The position numbers were made by a program, and so were the translations under genes. From Rhodothalassium salexigens DSM 2132 (GTDB lineage: Bacteria > Pseudomonadota > Alphaproteobacteria > Sphingomonadales > Rhodothalassiaceae), in contig NZ_SLXO01000006.1 in the NCBI RefSeq assembly GCF_004341375.1, forward strand, positions 62,001-126,000: 64,000 nucleotides of DNA. Reading direction: 5' to 3'. This document shows, piece after piece, positions 1 to 8,664 of the stretch. The notes beneath the pieces are model-generated. The model did not search any database. It had not been told where the DNA came from and saw only the letters and a program-made list of their open reading frames with translations. How positions within the stretch are numbered: the first letter of the stretch is position 1; every line of letters starts with the position of its first letter.

Positions 1-1
1 G

Positions 2-121
2 GTGCGCGAGGGCTCGCGGATCACCCTGACGCCCTTGGGCGAGCGGCTGGTGCGCATCGTCGCCGCCAGTTTCGACACCTATCTCCAGACCCAGGCGGCC
101 AAACACTCCGCCGCCGTCTGA
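2..121 (+). CDS. hemN: Oxygen-independent coproporphyrinogen III oxidase, C-terminal fragment
   Basis: Only the last 39 codons lie in the window; the gene starts upstream of base 1. The fragment reads as a winged-helix-like tail (TLTPLGERLVRIVAASFD) followed by a short basic end finishing KHSAAV. In alphaproteobacterial HemN proteins the C-terminus has the same pattern, a (V/L)TxxGRxxVRxxxxxFDxYL segment and an RHSxAV-like ending, and this is the whole basis for the name. HemN is a radical-SAM enzyme that decarboxylates coproporphyrinogen III in haem synthesis without oxygen; the radical-SAM part is not visible here. A strong intrinsic terminator follows 54 bases downstream. A related HemW-type protein cannot be excluded. 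Confidence 0.6.
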   Translation: MREGSRITLTPLGERLVRIVAASFDTYLQTQAAKHSAAV

Positions 122-175
122 CCCCACCGTTTCGGTTTCGGTCAGCCCGCCAGAGTTCCGGCGGGCCGCCGACCA

Positions 176-211
176 GCGCCCGGCCCTCCCCTCGGCCGGG
201 CGCTTTTGTTT
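176..211 (+). terminator. Rho-independent terminator after hemN
   Basis: A perfect 10-bp stem (176-185 with 194-203), an 8-base loop and a T-rich tail TTTTGTTT make a canonical intrinsic terminator for the gene ending at 121. Confidence 0.9.
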
Positions 212-252
212 GCACGCCTCAACCGGCGCGATCCACAGCCTCGGTCCAGAAA

Positions 253-323
253 GGCGCGGGCCGGGGGGGGGGGGGGGGGGGGGGGCGCCGCCCCCCCCCC
301 CCCCCCCCCCCCCGGCCCGCGCC
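253..323. repeat. 33-bp perfect palindrome with G23/C23 homopolymer arms
   Basis: Left arm 253-285 is GGCGCGGGCC followed by 23 G. Right arm 291-323 is 23 C followed by GGCCCGCGCC. The loop is CGCCG (286-290). The arms are exact reverse complements. The right arm touches the stop codon of the TonB receptor gene (324-326, minus strand), so transcripts of that gene would end in this hairpin, followed on the minus strand only by a short T run. It may serve as a terminator, but homopolymers this long are also a common site of sequencing or assembly error. Confidence 0.85.
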
Positions 324-3300
324 TTAGAAGCGGAAGTCGAGCGCGAAGATGAAGCTGCGCCCGAGCGGGCTTTGCAGAACGTCAAACTGCGGCTGTGGCC
401 CGCGACTATTGTTCAGATTGTTGATGATAAACCGGGCATTGAGGTTTTCGTTGATCACATAGGCCATGTTCAGGTTGAAGAACTGGGTCGTCGGATTGAA
501 GAAGATCGGCGACTGTTCGGGCAGATCCTCTTCTTCCGTCTGGACGTTGTCGACCGTGCCCTGGTTGCGGAACCACTGCAGCTGCATCTGGAAATCTTGA
601 TAGCGCCAGATGAAGTCGATCCGGCTTTCAAACCGCGAGAAGACGTCGCCCGCTTGCGGATTGGTATCGGTGAAATCACCGAGCGAAGATTGGTCGTAGC
701 GCTGCAGGAAGTAGTTGTAGCCGCGCAAGGTGATCGCGCCCAGATCCCTATCCCATGGCAGCAGGTCGGCCGGCTCGAAGGTATAGGTCACCTGGGCATT
801 GATGGCGCGCAACTGGGTCGCCGCCAGATTGAGCTGCGGGAAGTTGACGAACGCCAATTGGAACGGGTCCTGCAAGCTCGCCCGTTGCCCCGGCACTGCG
901 GTCACCAGGGTTTCCGACACCGGATTGCCGGTCAGCGGGTTGACCTCGGGGATCACGAACGCGCCGGTCTCGTCCTGGACGCCGAACAGGAACTGGTCGC
1001 ACACATTGGTGCCGGAGATTTCGTTGTTGGGGAAATTGGGCTGGTCGAAGCAGGCATTGACGTTCACGCCCGGCCCCACCAGACCGATCTCGCCCTTCAG
1101 GTCGACCGCATAATAGTCGAGCGACAGGGTCAAGCCCGGCACGAAATCGGGTGCGAACGTGCCGCCGACGCTCCAGGCATCGGAGAACTCGTTCTGAAGA
1201 TTGGGGTTGCCCGCGGTGCCGCCGGGCGCGCTACCGCCGGCGCCTTGATAGCCGCTCAGGAACGCCGCCGCCTCGGCATCGTTGGCCGCCAGCCCCACCG
1301 CCTGCACCGCCGCGATACAATTGGCCCGCCGGGTCGCCGGGGCCGGGCCCTGGTTGATGTTGGTCACGTCGCACGGGTTGACCCGGCCGCCGAAGCCGGT
1401 CTGCGGCGCGCCGAACAACTCGACCGCCGAGGGCGAGCGCACGGTGCGGCTGCGCGCACCGCGGAACACCAAGCCCTCGAACGGCACCCAGCGCCCGCCG
1501 GCGGTATAGGTGATGTCGGTCACCGACCCGGCGTCGATGCCGGAGAACAGCGGATTTTGGGTGCTTTGGCTGCGGTTGACCACCCGCACCCCGCCTTCCA
1601 GGATCAGCCGCTCGAAGCCCGGCAGGGTGAAGTCCTCGCCGAAGATCGGCAGCTTGCCCTCGAAGCCACCTTCAAAGAAGCTCAGCGTGCCTTGGGTCCC
1701 CTGGCCCACCGTGTTGCGGCCAAGGCCACGGGCAAACGGGTCCTTGGGATCGAAGTCGGTGCTTTCCCGACGCCATTCCGCCTGGATCAAGCCCGCGAAC
1801 GGACCGCCCGGCAGTTGGACGATATCGGTGCCGATGGAGGCGGCGCCGTAGAATTGCTCGTTGCGGTTCTCGGCCCCCGAATCGATCACCAGATAGTCGC
1901 GCAATTCCTGCGACACCGGGCCCTTGGCGGTGACATTGAACGGCAGGCAGCCGTCGACCGCGGCCTGGCTCGGCACCAGATCCTCGGGCTCGCCGAGCGA
2001 GCCGTCGCCGTCGGCGTCGATATTGATGAAGCCGAGCAGGAAGTTGCGATTGGCGATCGACTCCGGCTGGGCGAGCGTCTGCTGCCGGCACACGATGTTG
2101 CCAGTGCCGTCGTCCACCGGGTCGGTGGCCAGGGCGAAATTGATGTCGCTCAGGGTCTCCTGATACGAAATCGTCGTGTTCCGGCCATAGACGAACGCGG
2201 CATCCCAATAGAACTCACGGCCGAAGCGCTCGAATTCGCCGAGCAGTTCGTTGGCGGTGCGATAATTGCGCACCCGTTCGCCGCTGCGCGGGCCGTTGGG
2301 GAACAGGTCGTCGTGCACCCGCGACAGATAGACCACCTCGCCGCCGTCATTGGGCTCGTTGGGCAGTTGCAGCCCCAGGCTCCGCAACCGCCCCAGTTCG
2401 GTGCGCGCCTGGTTGGTCAGATAGGGATTGTCGTCCACATAGACCGGGATCGGCAGGCTGCCCCCGGCGACGCTGCCGGTGAAGCTGTTGGCCAGCGGCG
2501 AGCCCAGCGAATCGAACGCCAGATCGGCGAAGAAGAAGGTCTGCTTGTAGGTGATATTGTCGGTCAGGTCATACCGCCCGAGCAGGTTGAAGGTGCGCCG
2601 CTCGACCGCCGATTCCAGGTTCTCGAACGACGTGAAGTCGAAGCCGTCGCCGCCCGAGGTCTCGTTCAACACCGCCTGACCGGGCGGGGTGATGCGGCCG
2701 AGATCGTTGGGCACCAGACGCCCGCCATTGTCGAACCGCAACGGCACGGCGAGGCGCGGGAACAGCCCCTGGGTCGCCGGGTCGGGGTTGGCGATGGTCG
2801 GGATCGCGCCGCCGCCATTGGCGAACGTGCCGACGAACAGATTGGGGTCGAGACCCGGATTGCCCAGAAAATACTCCCCCGGCGTCGGCCTGTTGCGCTG
2901 CAACAGGTTGAGCGCCAGTTGTGCCTGGTCGGCGCTGCTGAGGCCGCTCAGGTCGGCGCCGGGCGCAAACTGGTTGATCACCGCCAAGGGGTCGACGCCG
3001 GCGGGCAGCGACGACGGCGCGAAAAAGGCGAAACCGGCGGGGTCCGCCCCGGGTGCTGCGAGCCCGCCCGAGACCGGCTGGCGCGGGAAAAATTCCAGCA
3101 GGCTGGCATTGCCCGACGCCTGGAAGGTGGTGCCGATGGCGCCGCCGCCGATCGGCAGATAGGGGTTGGTGGTGTCGCGGATGAAGATCGTGCTGCGCCG
3201 CCCGTCCGAGCCCGCGGGGACGAACGCCGAGGTCAGGTCGCCCTGGCGCAACTGGGCCAGCAGATCGCCCGCCCCGGCCGCCGGCGCCCGACGGGCCCCG

Positions 3301-4157
3301 TCGGCGGGGTTGATGATACCGCTGATGTCGGCGGCGAGGATGTCGCGCGGGCCGCCGCCGCGCACCAGTTCCTGACGGAAAAACTCGCCCGCCACCGAAA
3401 GATTGGCCCGGTCTTCGAGGAAGTTCTTCCCCCAGGCCAGGTTCGCGCGATAGTTGGCGCCGTCGCCTTCCTGGGTGATGCCGCCTTGGGCGGTGGCGCT
3501 CAGACCGTCGAAATCGTCCTTGAGCACATAGTTGATCACCCCGGCCAGGGCGTCGGCGCCATAGATCGCGCCGCCGGTGCCGGCGACGATTTCCTGGCGT
3601 TCGACCAGGAACGGGTTGATGGTGGTCACATCCACCTGCGCGCCGGTGGCGTTGCCGGGCACGAACACCGAGCCCTGGTTGTTGCTGATCACCCGGCGGC
3701 CGTTGATCAGGGTCAGGGTCCGGTTGGTGCCCAGGTCCAGAATGTCCTGGAACGAAAAGTTATCGCCGAATTGGGTATTGCCGCCGGCCGACGTGTTGGC
3801 GCCGCCGATCAGCGGAATTTCGTTCACCGCGTCGACCACATTGGTAAAGCCGCGGAATTCCAGCTGTTCCGACGTGACGATGGTCAGCGGCACGCTGGTC
3901 TCGAAATTGGTGGTGCGCAGCCGCGACCCGGTGACGACGATCTCCTCGACGGTCGGTTCGACCAGCTCGTCGGCGTCGCGGGTGGCGACCGGCGGCGCCG
4001 CCTGGCGCTGTTGCGCCTGTTGTTCCGGTAACTCGGCCAGTGGACCGTCCCGGTCCGCCCCGACGGCCGCGCCCGCAGCGCCAAACAGCACAAAACTCAA
4101 CGCCGTCGAGCCAAGCAATGCATTGCGCACGCTTGGCGCCCGTTTCCATCCCGTCAT
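324..4157 (-). CDS. TonB-dependent outer-membrane receptor, large (1277 aa)
   Basis: An outer-membrane beta-barrel gated by TonB/ExbBD that imports a ligand which cannot be named from sequence. Residues 1-34 form a signal peptide. EIVVTGSRL at 72-80 is the usual start of the plug region, the plug runs to about residue 210 (it includes a typical LINGRRV segment), and the rest is barrel, ending in the terminal Phe (FALDFRF) expected of outer-membrane proteins. The length is well above the common 700-1000. Residues 714-725 (DADGDGSLGEPE) match a canonical EF-hand calcium loop and sit between two Cys of an extracellular-loop-like region. The start is supported by GGAGGA 4 bases upstream. The gene is monocistronic, with hairpins at both ends. 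No ferric-uptake or carbohydrate genes are adjacent, so the substrate is open. Confidence 0.93.
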   Translation of the reverse strand: MTGWKRAPSVRNALLGSTALSFVLFGAAGAAVGADRDGPLAELPEQQAQQRQAAPPVATRDADELVEPTVEEIVVTGSRLRTTNFETSVPLTIVTSEQLEFRGFTNVVDAVNEIPLIGGANTSAGGNTQFGDNFSFQDILDLGTNRTLTLINGRRVISNNQGSVFVPGNATGAQVDVTTINPFLVERQEIVAGTGGAIYGADALAGVINYVLKDDFDGLSATAQGGITQEGDGANYRANLAWGKNFLEDRANLSVAGEFFRQELVRGGGPRDILAADISGIINPADGARRAPAAGAGDLLAQLRQGDLTSAFVPAGSDGRRSTIFIRDTTNPYLPIGGGAIGTTFQASGNASLLEFFPRQPVSGGLAAPGADPAGFAFFAPSSLPAGVDPLAVINQFAPGADLSGLSSADQAQLALNLLQRNRPTPGEYFLGNPGLDPNLFVGTFANGGGAIPTIANPDPATQGLFPRLAVPLRFDNGGRLVPNDLGRITPPGQAVLNETSGGDGFDFTSFENLESAVERRTFNLLGRYDLTDNITYKQTFFFADLAFDSLGSPLANSFTGSVAGGSLPIPVYVDDNPYLTNQARTELGRLRSLGLQLPNEPNDGGEVVYLSRVHDDLFPNGPRSGERVRNYRTANELLGEFERFGREFYWDAAFVYGRNTTISYQETLSDINFALATDPVDDGTGNIVCRQQTLAQPESIANRNFLLGFINIDADGDGSLGEPEDLVPSQAAVDGCLPFNVTAKGPVSQELRDYLVIDSGAENRNEQFYGAASIGTDIVQLPGGPFAGLIQAEWRRESTDFDPKDPFARGLGRNTVGQGTQGTLSFFEGGFEGKLPIFGEDFTLPGFERLILEGGVRVVNRSQSTQNPLFSGIDAGSVTDITYTAGGRWVPFEGLVFRGARSRTVRSPSAVELFGAPQTGFGGRVNPCDVTNINQGPAPATRRANCIAAVQAVGLAANDAEAAAFLSGYQGAGGSAPGGTAGNPNLQNEFSDAWSVGGTFAPDFVPGLTLSLDYYAVDLKGEIGLVGPGVNVNACFDQPNFPNNEISGTNVCDQFLFGVQDETGAFVIPEVNPLTGNPVSETLVTAVPGQRASLQDPFQLAFVNFPQLNLAATQLRAINAQVTYTFEPADLLPWDRDLGAITLRGYNYFLQRYDQSSLGDFTDTNPQAGDVFSRFESRIDFIWRYQDFQMQLQWFRNQGTVDNVQTEEEDLPEQSPIFFNPTTQFFNLNMAYVINENLNARFIINNLNNSRGPQPQFDVLQSPLGRSFIFALDFRF

Positions 4158-4289
4158 CGCTTCCTCCAGTCACATTTTTTTATACCGACTGGAGTGTCGT
4201 CTATTTAGAGTGATTTCAATCCAAAGTTTATGTGTGAAACGTCGTCTGAACCGAAAGACCTAGACCGTCCGGACGCAACCTAAGGGGAG

Positions 4290-4332
4290 AGCGCGCCATG
4301 GCCCCGGCCTGGCCGGTGGGCCATGACGCGCT
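4290..4332. terminator. Large inverted repeat downstream of alaC, possible terminator
   Basis: A 15-base arm at 4290-4304 pairs with 4318-4332 with one mismatch, and the loop itself contains GGCC repeats. It lies just beyond the alaC stop codon (4340-4342, minus strand) and upstream of the TonB receptor gene. No T run follows, so termination is inferred from position and stem strength only. Confidence 0.4.
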
Positions 4333-4339
4333 TTCGGAC

Positions 4340-5515
4340 CTATCGGGCCAGTACCGGCTTCAGGTTGCGCGCCGCCTGGCGGATGCGCTGTTCGTTTTCC
4401 ACCAGGGCGATGCGCACATAGCCGTCGCCATACTCGCCAAAGCCGAGCCCCGGGCTGACCGCCAGCGCCGCCTCGTTAAGCAGCATCTTGGCGAAGTCCA
4501 CCGAGCCCATATGGGCGAACCGCTCAGGGATCGGCGCCCAGGCGAACATGGTCGCCGGCGGCGACGGAATCTCCCAGCCGGCGCGCGCGAAACTCTCCAC
4601 CAGCACGTCGCGGCGCCGTTTATAAACCGCGCGCGCCTCCGCCACACAGTCCTGCGGGCCATTGAGCGCTGCCGTCGCCGCCACCTGAATGGGCGTAAAG
4701 GCGCCATAATCCAGATAGGACTTGACCCGCGTCAGGGCCGCGATCAACTCCCGGTTGCCAACCGCGAAGCCGATCCGCCAGCCGGGCATGGAATAGGTCT
4801 TCGACACCGAGGTGAACTCCACCGCCACATCCTTGGCGCCCGGCACCTGCAGGATCGAGGGCGGCGGATTGCCGTCGAAATAGATCTCGGAATAGGCCAG
4901 ATCGGAGAGGATATAGAGCCCCTGCGAACGCGCGTAATCGACCACCTGACCGTAGAAATCCAGGTCGACCACCCGGGCGGTCGGGTTCGACGGGAAGTTG
5001 AGGATCAGCGCCGTCGGCTTGGGCACGCTGTAGCGGCACGCCTTCTCCACCTCGGCGAGGAAATTCTCCACCGGCAACAGCGGCACGCTGCGCACCGACG
5101 CGCCCGCGACCATGAACCCGAAGGCGTGGATGGGGTAGCTGGGATTGGGGCACAAAATCGTGTCGCCGGGCGCGGTGATCGCCTGGGCCAGATTGGCCAG
5201 CCCCTCCTTCGACCCCAAGGTGACGATCGCTTCGCGCTCGGGGTCCACCGACACCCCGAAGCGGCGCTCATAATAGCCGCTCAGCGCCCGGCGCAGGCCG
5301 GGGATGCCGCGCGAGGTGGAATAGCGATGGGTCTTGGGATTCTTCACCGCCTCGGTCAACTTGTCGACGATGTGCGGCGGCGTGGCCAGATCGGGATTGC
5401 CCATGCCGAAGTCGATCACGTCGACGCGGGCCGCGCGCGCCGCGGCCTTCAACTTATCCACTTCAGCGAACACATAAGGCGGCAGGCGACGGATACGATA
5501 GAACTCTTCTTGCAT
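4340..5515 (-). CDS. alaC: Class I/II aminotransferase, AlaC-type glutamate-pyruvate transaminase
   Basis: A PLP-dependent aminotransferase of 391 residues. The start at 5515 gives MQEEFYRIRRLPPYVF, matching the conserved beginning of the AlaC group; a longer in-frame start at 5572 adds residues with no family counterpart. Seen: DFGMGNPDLATPPHIV near residue 35, NPSYPIH, FPSNPTARVVD and the PLP-lysine region SVSKTYSMPGWRIGF. In Escherichia coli AlaC transfers the amino group between glutamate and pyruvate. In many alphaproteobacteria close homologues are annotated as LL-diaminopimelate aminotransferase, and that cannot be ruled out. It is divergent from the ilv operon with about 100 bases between the alaC start and the ilv promoter, so the two could share a control region. 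Confidence 0.85.
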   Translation of the reverse strand: MQEEFYRIRRLPPYVFAEVDKLKAAARAARVDVIDFGMGNPDLATPPHIVDKLTEAVKNPKTHRYSTSRGIPGLRRALSGYYERRFGVSVDPEREAIVTLGSKEGLANLAQAITAPGDTILCPNPSYPIHAFGFMVAGASVRSVPLLPVENFLAEVEKACRYSVPKPTALILNFPSNPTARVVDLDFYGQVVDYARSQGLYILSDLAYSEIYFDGNPPPSILQVPGAKDVAVEFTSVSKTYSMPGWRIGFAVGNRELIAALTRVKSYLDYGAFTPIQVAATAALNGPQDCVAEARAVYKRRRDVLVESFARAGWEIPSPPATMFAWAPIPERFAHMGSVDFAKMLLNEAALAVSPGLGFGEYGDGYVRIALVENEQRIRQAARNLKPVLAR

Positions 5516-5617
5516 GGATTCTCTTACTGGTTGAGGGAGACGCGACAGACACAGCCCGACGGCCGGGGACAATTAATTACGCTTCGCTTACCCTGAGAAA
5601 TCTTTTCAATCGACCCT

Positions 5618-5645
5618 TTGACAGAAACGCTTCGAACTGTATAGT
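5618..5645 (+). promoter_or_regulatory. Sigma-70 promoter of the ilv operon
   Basis: TTGACA (5618-5623), a 16-base spacer and TATAGT (5640-5645) make a near-consensus vegetative promoter, the best in the window. The predicted transcription start, about 7 bases after the -10, falls at 5652-5655, at or within a few bases of the leader-peptide ATG at 5655. Confidence 0.75.
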
Positions 5646-5654
5646 GCTGCCATC

Positions 5655-5858
5655 ATGAAACGCGATCCCGCCATCAGCCCCTGGTTCGGGCACACCCAAC
5701 ACCACCGCAGCGCAGCACAGCGTCGCGGGGCCCAGCCCCGTGCCATTGCCCTGCCCGCCCCGACGGCGCCGATCCTCGGCGACGCCGCTGCGGGCGCGCT
5801 GGTCGTACTGGGTCTGATCCTAACCGTACTGCTTCTTATCGGCAGTAGCGGGGGGTGA
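5655..5858 (+). CDS. ilvL: ilv operon leader peptide, attenuator peptide rich in Leu/Val/Ile
   Basis: A 67-codon open frame between the ilv promoter and ilvD. Residues 49-62 (LVVLGLILTVLLLI, bases 5799-5840) contain 12 Leu, Val or Ile in 14 positions. They include codons that are rare in this GC-rich genome: GTA twice, CTT twice and CTA once. The frame ends 36 bases before an intrinsic terminator that precedes ilvD. This is the expected design of a multivalent attenuator peptide, analogous to the E. coli ilvGMEDA leader: scarcity of charged Leu/Val/Ile tRNA stalls the ribosome and prevents termination. The ATG is at or next to the predicted mRNA 5' end, so translation would be leaderless, as known for alphaproteobacterial trpL. 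It is longer than most leader peptides; a hydrophobic small protein is the alternative. Confidence 0.75.
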   Translation: MKRDPAISPWFGHTQHHRSAAQRRGAQPRAIALPAPTAPILGDAAAGALVVLGLILTVLLLIGSSGG

Positions 5859-5922
5859 CCTGACGCGGAATCAACCGTCAGATTGTAAGCCCGACCCGCT
5901 TCATTCCGAAGCGGGTTTTTTT
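5847..5922 (+). promoter_or_regulatory. Transcription attenuator in front of ilvD
   Basis: The terminator is an 8-bp stem (5895-5902 with 5908-5915), loop ATTCC and seven T (5916-5922). A short hairpin, 5860-5865 with 5876-5881, lies just after the leader stop codon. AGCGGG at 5847-5852, inside the last leader codons, is complementary to CCCGCT at 5895-5900 and can act as antiterminator: a ribosome stalled in the Leu/Val/Ile run would leave it free to capture the terminator's 5' arm. The pairings are read from the sequence; the regulation is inferred. Confidence 0.75.
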
Positions 5923-5941
5923 GTTTCCAAAGAGGCATAAA

Positions 5942-7615
5942 ATGAGCAAGACAAACCGGCCCAGCGACGCCGTCAAACGCAACGCCCCGGCGCGCGCCAT
6001 GTTCCGCGCCACCGGCATGGACGACGAGGCGCTGGCCCGGCCGATGATCGGCGTGATCAACACCTGGAGCACGGTCAGCCCGTGCAACATGCACCTGCGT
6101 GACCTGGCCGATCCGTTGAAAGCCGGCATTCGGGCGGCCGGCGGCACCCCGGTCGATTTCAACACCGTCATGGTCACCGACGGCATCGCCATGGGCAGCG
6201 ACGGCATGCACGCTTCGCTGATCAGCCGCGAGGTGATCACCGACTCGGCCGAAGTGGCGGTGCGCGGTCACTGCCTCGACGGCGTCGCCATGCTGGTCGG
6301 CTGCGACAAGACGATCCCCGCCGCCGCCATGGCGCTGGCCCGCCTCAACCTGCCGGGCGTGATCCTCTATGGCGGCTCGATCGCCCCGGGCCGGGCCAAG
6401 GACGGCCGGCTGATCACCATCCAGGACGTGTTCGAAGCGGTCGGCGCGCGCGCCGCCGGGCGCATCACCGAAGAGGAATTGGTCGAGATCGAACGGGCGG
6501 CGTGCCCGGGTGCCGGCGCGTGCGGCGGCCAGTTCACCGCCAACACCATGGCCATGGCGTTGACCATGTTGGGCTTGTCGCCCATGGGCGCCAACGACAT
6601 CCCCGCCACCGATCCCGCCAAGCACGCCGCAGCCCATCGCTGCGGCGAAATCTTGATGGATCGGGTGCGCGACGGCGGCCCGCTGCCGCGCGACCTGATC
6701 ACCGACGAAAGCCTCAGCAACGCCGCCACCCTCGGCGCCGCCACCGCCGGCTCGACCAACCTGATCCTGCACCTCTTGGCGATCGCGCGCGAGGCCGGCC
6801 GCGACTTCCAGTTGGCCAATTTCGACGCCATCGCCGCGACCACGCCGGTGATCACCAACCTCAAGCCCGGCGGGCGCTACACCGCGGTCGAAATGTCGGA
6901 AGCCGGCGGCACGCCGCTGATCATCCGCACCCTGGCCGCCGCCGACAAATTGCACGACACCATGACGGTGACCGGCAAGACGCTGCTGGCCGAAGCCGCC
7001 GACCGCCCCGAAAAGCCGGGTCAGGATTGCGTGGTGCCGCTCGACCAGGCGTTCAAGCCCCATGGCGGCTTCTCGATCCTGTTCGGCGACCTGGCGCCCG
7101 AAGGCTGCGTGGTCAAGCTGGCGGGCCAAGTGGTCGAGCATTTCGAGGGCCCGGCCCGGGTCTTCGACGGCGAGGAAGCCGCCTTCGCCGCCGTCCAGGC
7201 GGGCCAGATCCAGCCCGGCGACGTGGTGGTGATCCGCAACGAAGGCCCGCGCGGCGGCCCCGGCATGCGCGAAATGCTGGCGGTCACCGCCGCCCTGCAA
7301 GGCCAGGGCCTGGGCGCCGACGTGGCGCTGATCACCGACGGCCGCTTCTCCGGTGCGACCCACGGGCTGATGGTCGGCCATGTGGCGCCCGAAGCGGCTC
7401 AGGGTGGCCCGATCGCGCTGATCGAGGACGGCGACCGCATCACCCTCGACGTGGCCAGCCGGCGGCTCGACGTGGCCGCCGACCTGGACGCCCGACGCGC
7501 CAACTGGACGCCGCGCGAACCGGCGGTGCGCAGCGGCGTCTACGCCAAATATGCCGACCAGGTGGCATCCGCCTCGCACGGCGCGGTCACCGGCTTTCCG
7601 TTCGACAAATCCTGA
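5942..7615 (+). CDS. ilvD: Dihydroxy-acid dehydratase
   Basis: IlvD dehydrates 2,3-dihydroxy-3-methylbutanoate or -pentanoate to the 2-oxo acids that precede valine, leucine and isoleucine. It is 557 residues, the usual size. Iron-sulfur ligand cysteines appear as Cys48 (SPCNMH), Cys121 (GCDKTIP) and Cys194 ([12 protein letters not shown]); the C-terminal [15 protein letters not shown] block is also present. The ATG at 5942 has AAAGAGG six bases upstream and follows the attenuator directly, which makes this the first structural gene of the operon. An in-frame TTG at 5921 lies inside the terminator tail and is unlikely. ilvC follows after 32 bases. Confidence 0.96.
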   Translation: MSKTNRPSDAVKRNAPARAMFRATGMDDEALARPMIGVINTWSTVSPCNMHLRDLADPLKAGIRAAGGTPVDFNTVMVTDGIAMGSDGMHASLISREVITDSAEVAVRGHCLDGVAMLVGCDKTIPAAAMALARLNLPGVILYGGSIAPGRAKDGRLITIQDVFEAVGARAAGRITEEELVEIERAACPGAGACGGQFTANTMAMALTMLGLSPMGANDIPATDPAKHAAAHRCGEILMDRVRDGGPLPRDLITDESLSNAATLGAATAGSTNLILHLLAIAREAGRDFQLANFDAIAATTPVITNLKPGGRYTAVEMSEAGGTPLIIRTLAAADKLHDTMTVTGKTLLAEAADRPEKPGQDCVVPLDQAFKPHGGFSILFGDLAPEGCVVKLAGQVVEHFEGPARVFDGEEAAFAAVQAGQIQPGDVVVIRNEGPRGGPGMREMLAVTAALQGQGLGADVALITDGRFSGATHGLMVGHVAPEAAQGGPIALIEDGDRITLDVASRRLDVAADLDARRANWTPREPAVRSGVYAKYADQVASASHGAVTGFPFDKS

Positions 7616-7647
7616 CACTTCCTTTCAGACATAAGAGGTTCTGCCCG

Positions 7648-8664
7648 ATGAAACTGTTCAACCAAAACGATGTCGACCGCCGCGCGCTCGCCGACGCCAC
7701 CATCGCCATCATCGGCTATGGCAGCCAGGGCCGCGCCCACGCCGACAATTTGAAAGACAGCGGCTTCAACGTGATCGTCGGTGCCCGCGCCGGCGGGCGC
7801 GGCGCCACCCGCGCCGCCGAGTTCGGCCACACGGTCATGGAACCGGCCGACGCCGCCGCACGCGCCGACCTGATCGCGCTTCTGGTGCCCGACATGGCGC
7901 AACAGGCGGTCTATGAGCAGGCCATCGCGCCGGGGCTTCAGGCCGGCAACACGCTGTTGTTCGCCCACGGCTTTTCGATCCTCTACGGCCGCGTCACCCC
8001 GCCCGCCGACGTGGACGTGGTGATGATCGCGCCCAAGGCGCCGGGCGACCTGGTGCGCCGCGAGTTCGAGCGCGGCCGCGGCGTGCCGTGCCTGCTGGCG
8101 GTCGAACAGGACGCCTCGGGCAAGGCGCAGGCGCGCGCGCTCGCCTATGCCGACGGCTTGGGCGGCGCCCATGCCGGGGTCTTGGAGACCACGTTCCGCG
8201 AAGAGACCGAAACCGACCTGTTCGGCGAACAGGCGGTGCTGTGCGGCGGCGTCAGCGAACTGGTGTGCAAGGGTTTCGAAACCCTCGTCGAGGCAGGCTA
8301 TCAGCCGGAGGTGGCGTATTTCGAATGCCTGCACGAGCTCAAGCTGATCGTCGACCTGTTGCAGGAAGGCGGGCTGTCCAAGATGCACGACTTCATCTCG
8401 GAAACCGCCAAGTTCGGCGACTTCGTCTCCGGCCCGCGGGTCGTCGACGAGCGCAGCAAGGACAATATGCGCGCGGTGTTGAAGGACATCCAGGACGGCA
8501 CCTTCGCGCGCGAATGGATCCTGGAAAACCAGGCCGGGCTGCCGCGCTACAAGGCCATGTGGCGCCAGGACCTGGAACACCCGATCGAAAAGACCGGCGA
8601 AGGCTTGCGCGCCCGCATGGCGTGGCTCGACCCGACCCATAACCAACGAAAAGCCGCATCATGA
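7648..8664 (+). CDS. ilvC: Ketol-acid reductoisomerase
   Basis: IlvC converts 2-acetolactate or 2-aceto-2-hydroxybutyrate to dihydroxy acids with NADPH and Mg2+. The 338-residue length is that of the short class I enzymes. Residues 22-34 hold the dinucleotide site [20 protein letters not shown] near residue 130 replaces the more common PKGPG. The metal ligands Asp190 and Glu194 are in [14 protein letters not shown], and the C-terminal knotted domain carries [18 protein letters not shown] lies nine bases before the ATG. Its stop codon overlaps the ilvG start (ATGA), implying translational coupling. Confidence 0.96.
   Translation: MKLFNQNDVDRRALADATIAIIGYGSQGRAHADNLKDSGFNVIVGARAGGRGATRAAEFGHTVMEPADAAARADLIALLVPDMAQQAVYEQAIAPGLQAGNTLLFAHGFSILYGRVTPPADVDVVMIAPKAPGDLVRREFERGRGVPCLLAVEQDASGKAQARALAYADGLGGAHAGVLETTFREETETDLFGEQAVLCGGVSELVCKGFETLVEAGYQPEVAYFECLHELKLIVDLLQEGGLSKMHDFISETAKFGDFVSGPRVVDERSKDNMRAVLKDIQDGTFAREWILENQAGLPRYKAMWRQDLEHPIEKTGEGLRARMAWLDPTHNQRKAAS

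Noticed and set aside
210-4031. A 1273-codon open frame on the plus strand
   Set aside because: It lies antisense to the TonB receptor. The translation is composition-driven (Arg/Ala/Gly/Val-rich, no family motifs) and its first codons run through the poly-G/poly-C palindrome. Long antisense frames are common in DNA with GC-rich third codon positions.
4158-4289. A cobalamin riboswitch upstream of the TonB receptor
   Set aside because: The 130-base upstream region is too short and lacks the conserved B12-box; only a good Shine-Dalgarno was found.
5606-7618. A 670-codon minus-strand frame opposite ilvD
   Set aside because: Antisense to ilvD and to the attenuator, with a His/Ala/Gly-rich nonsense translation.
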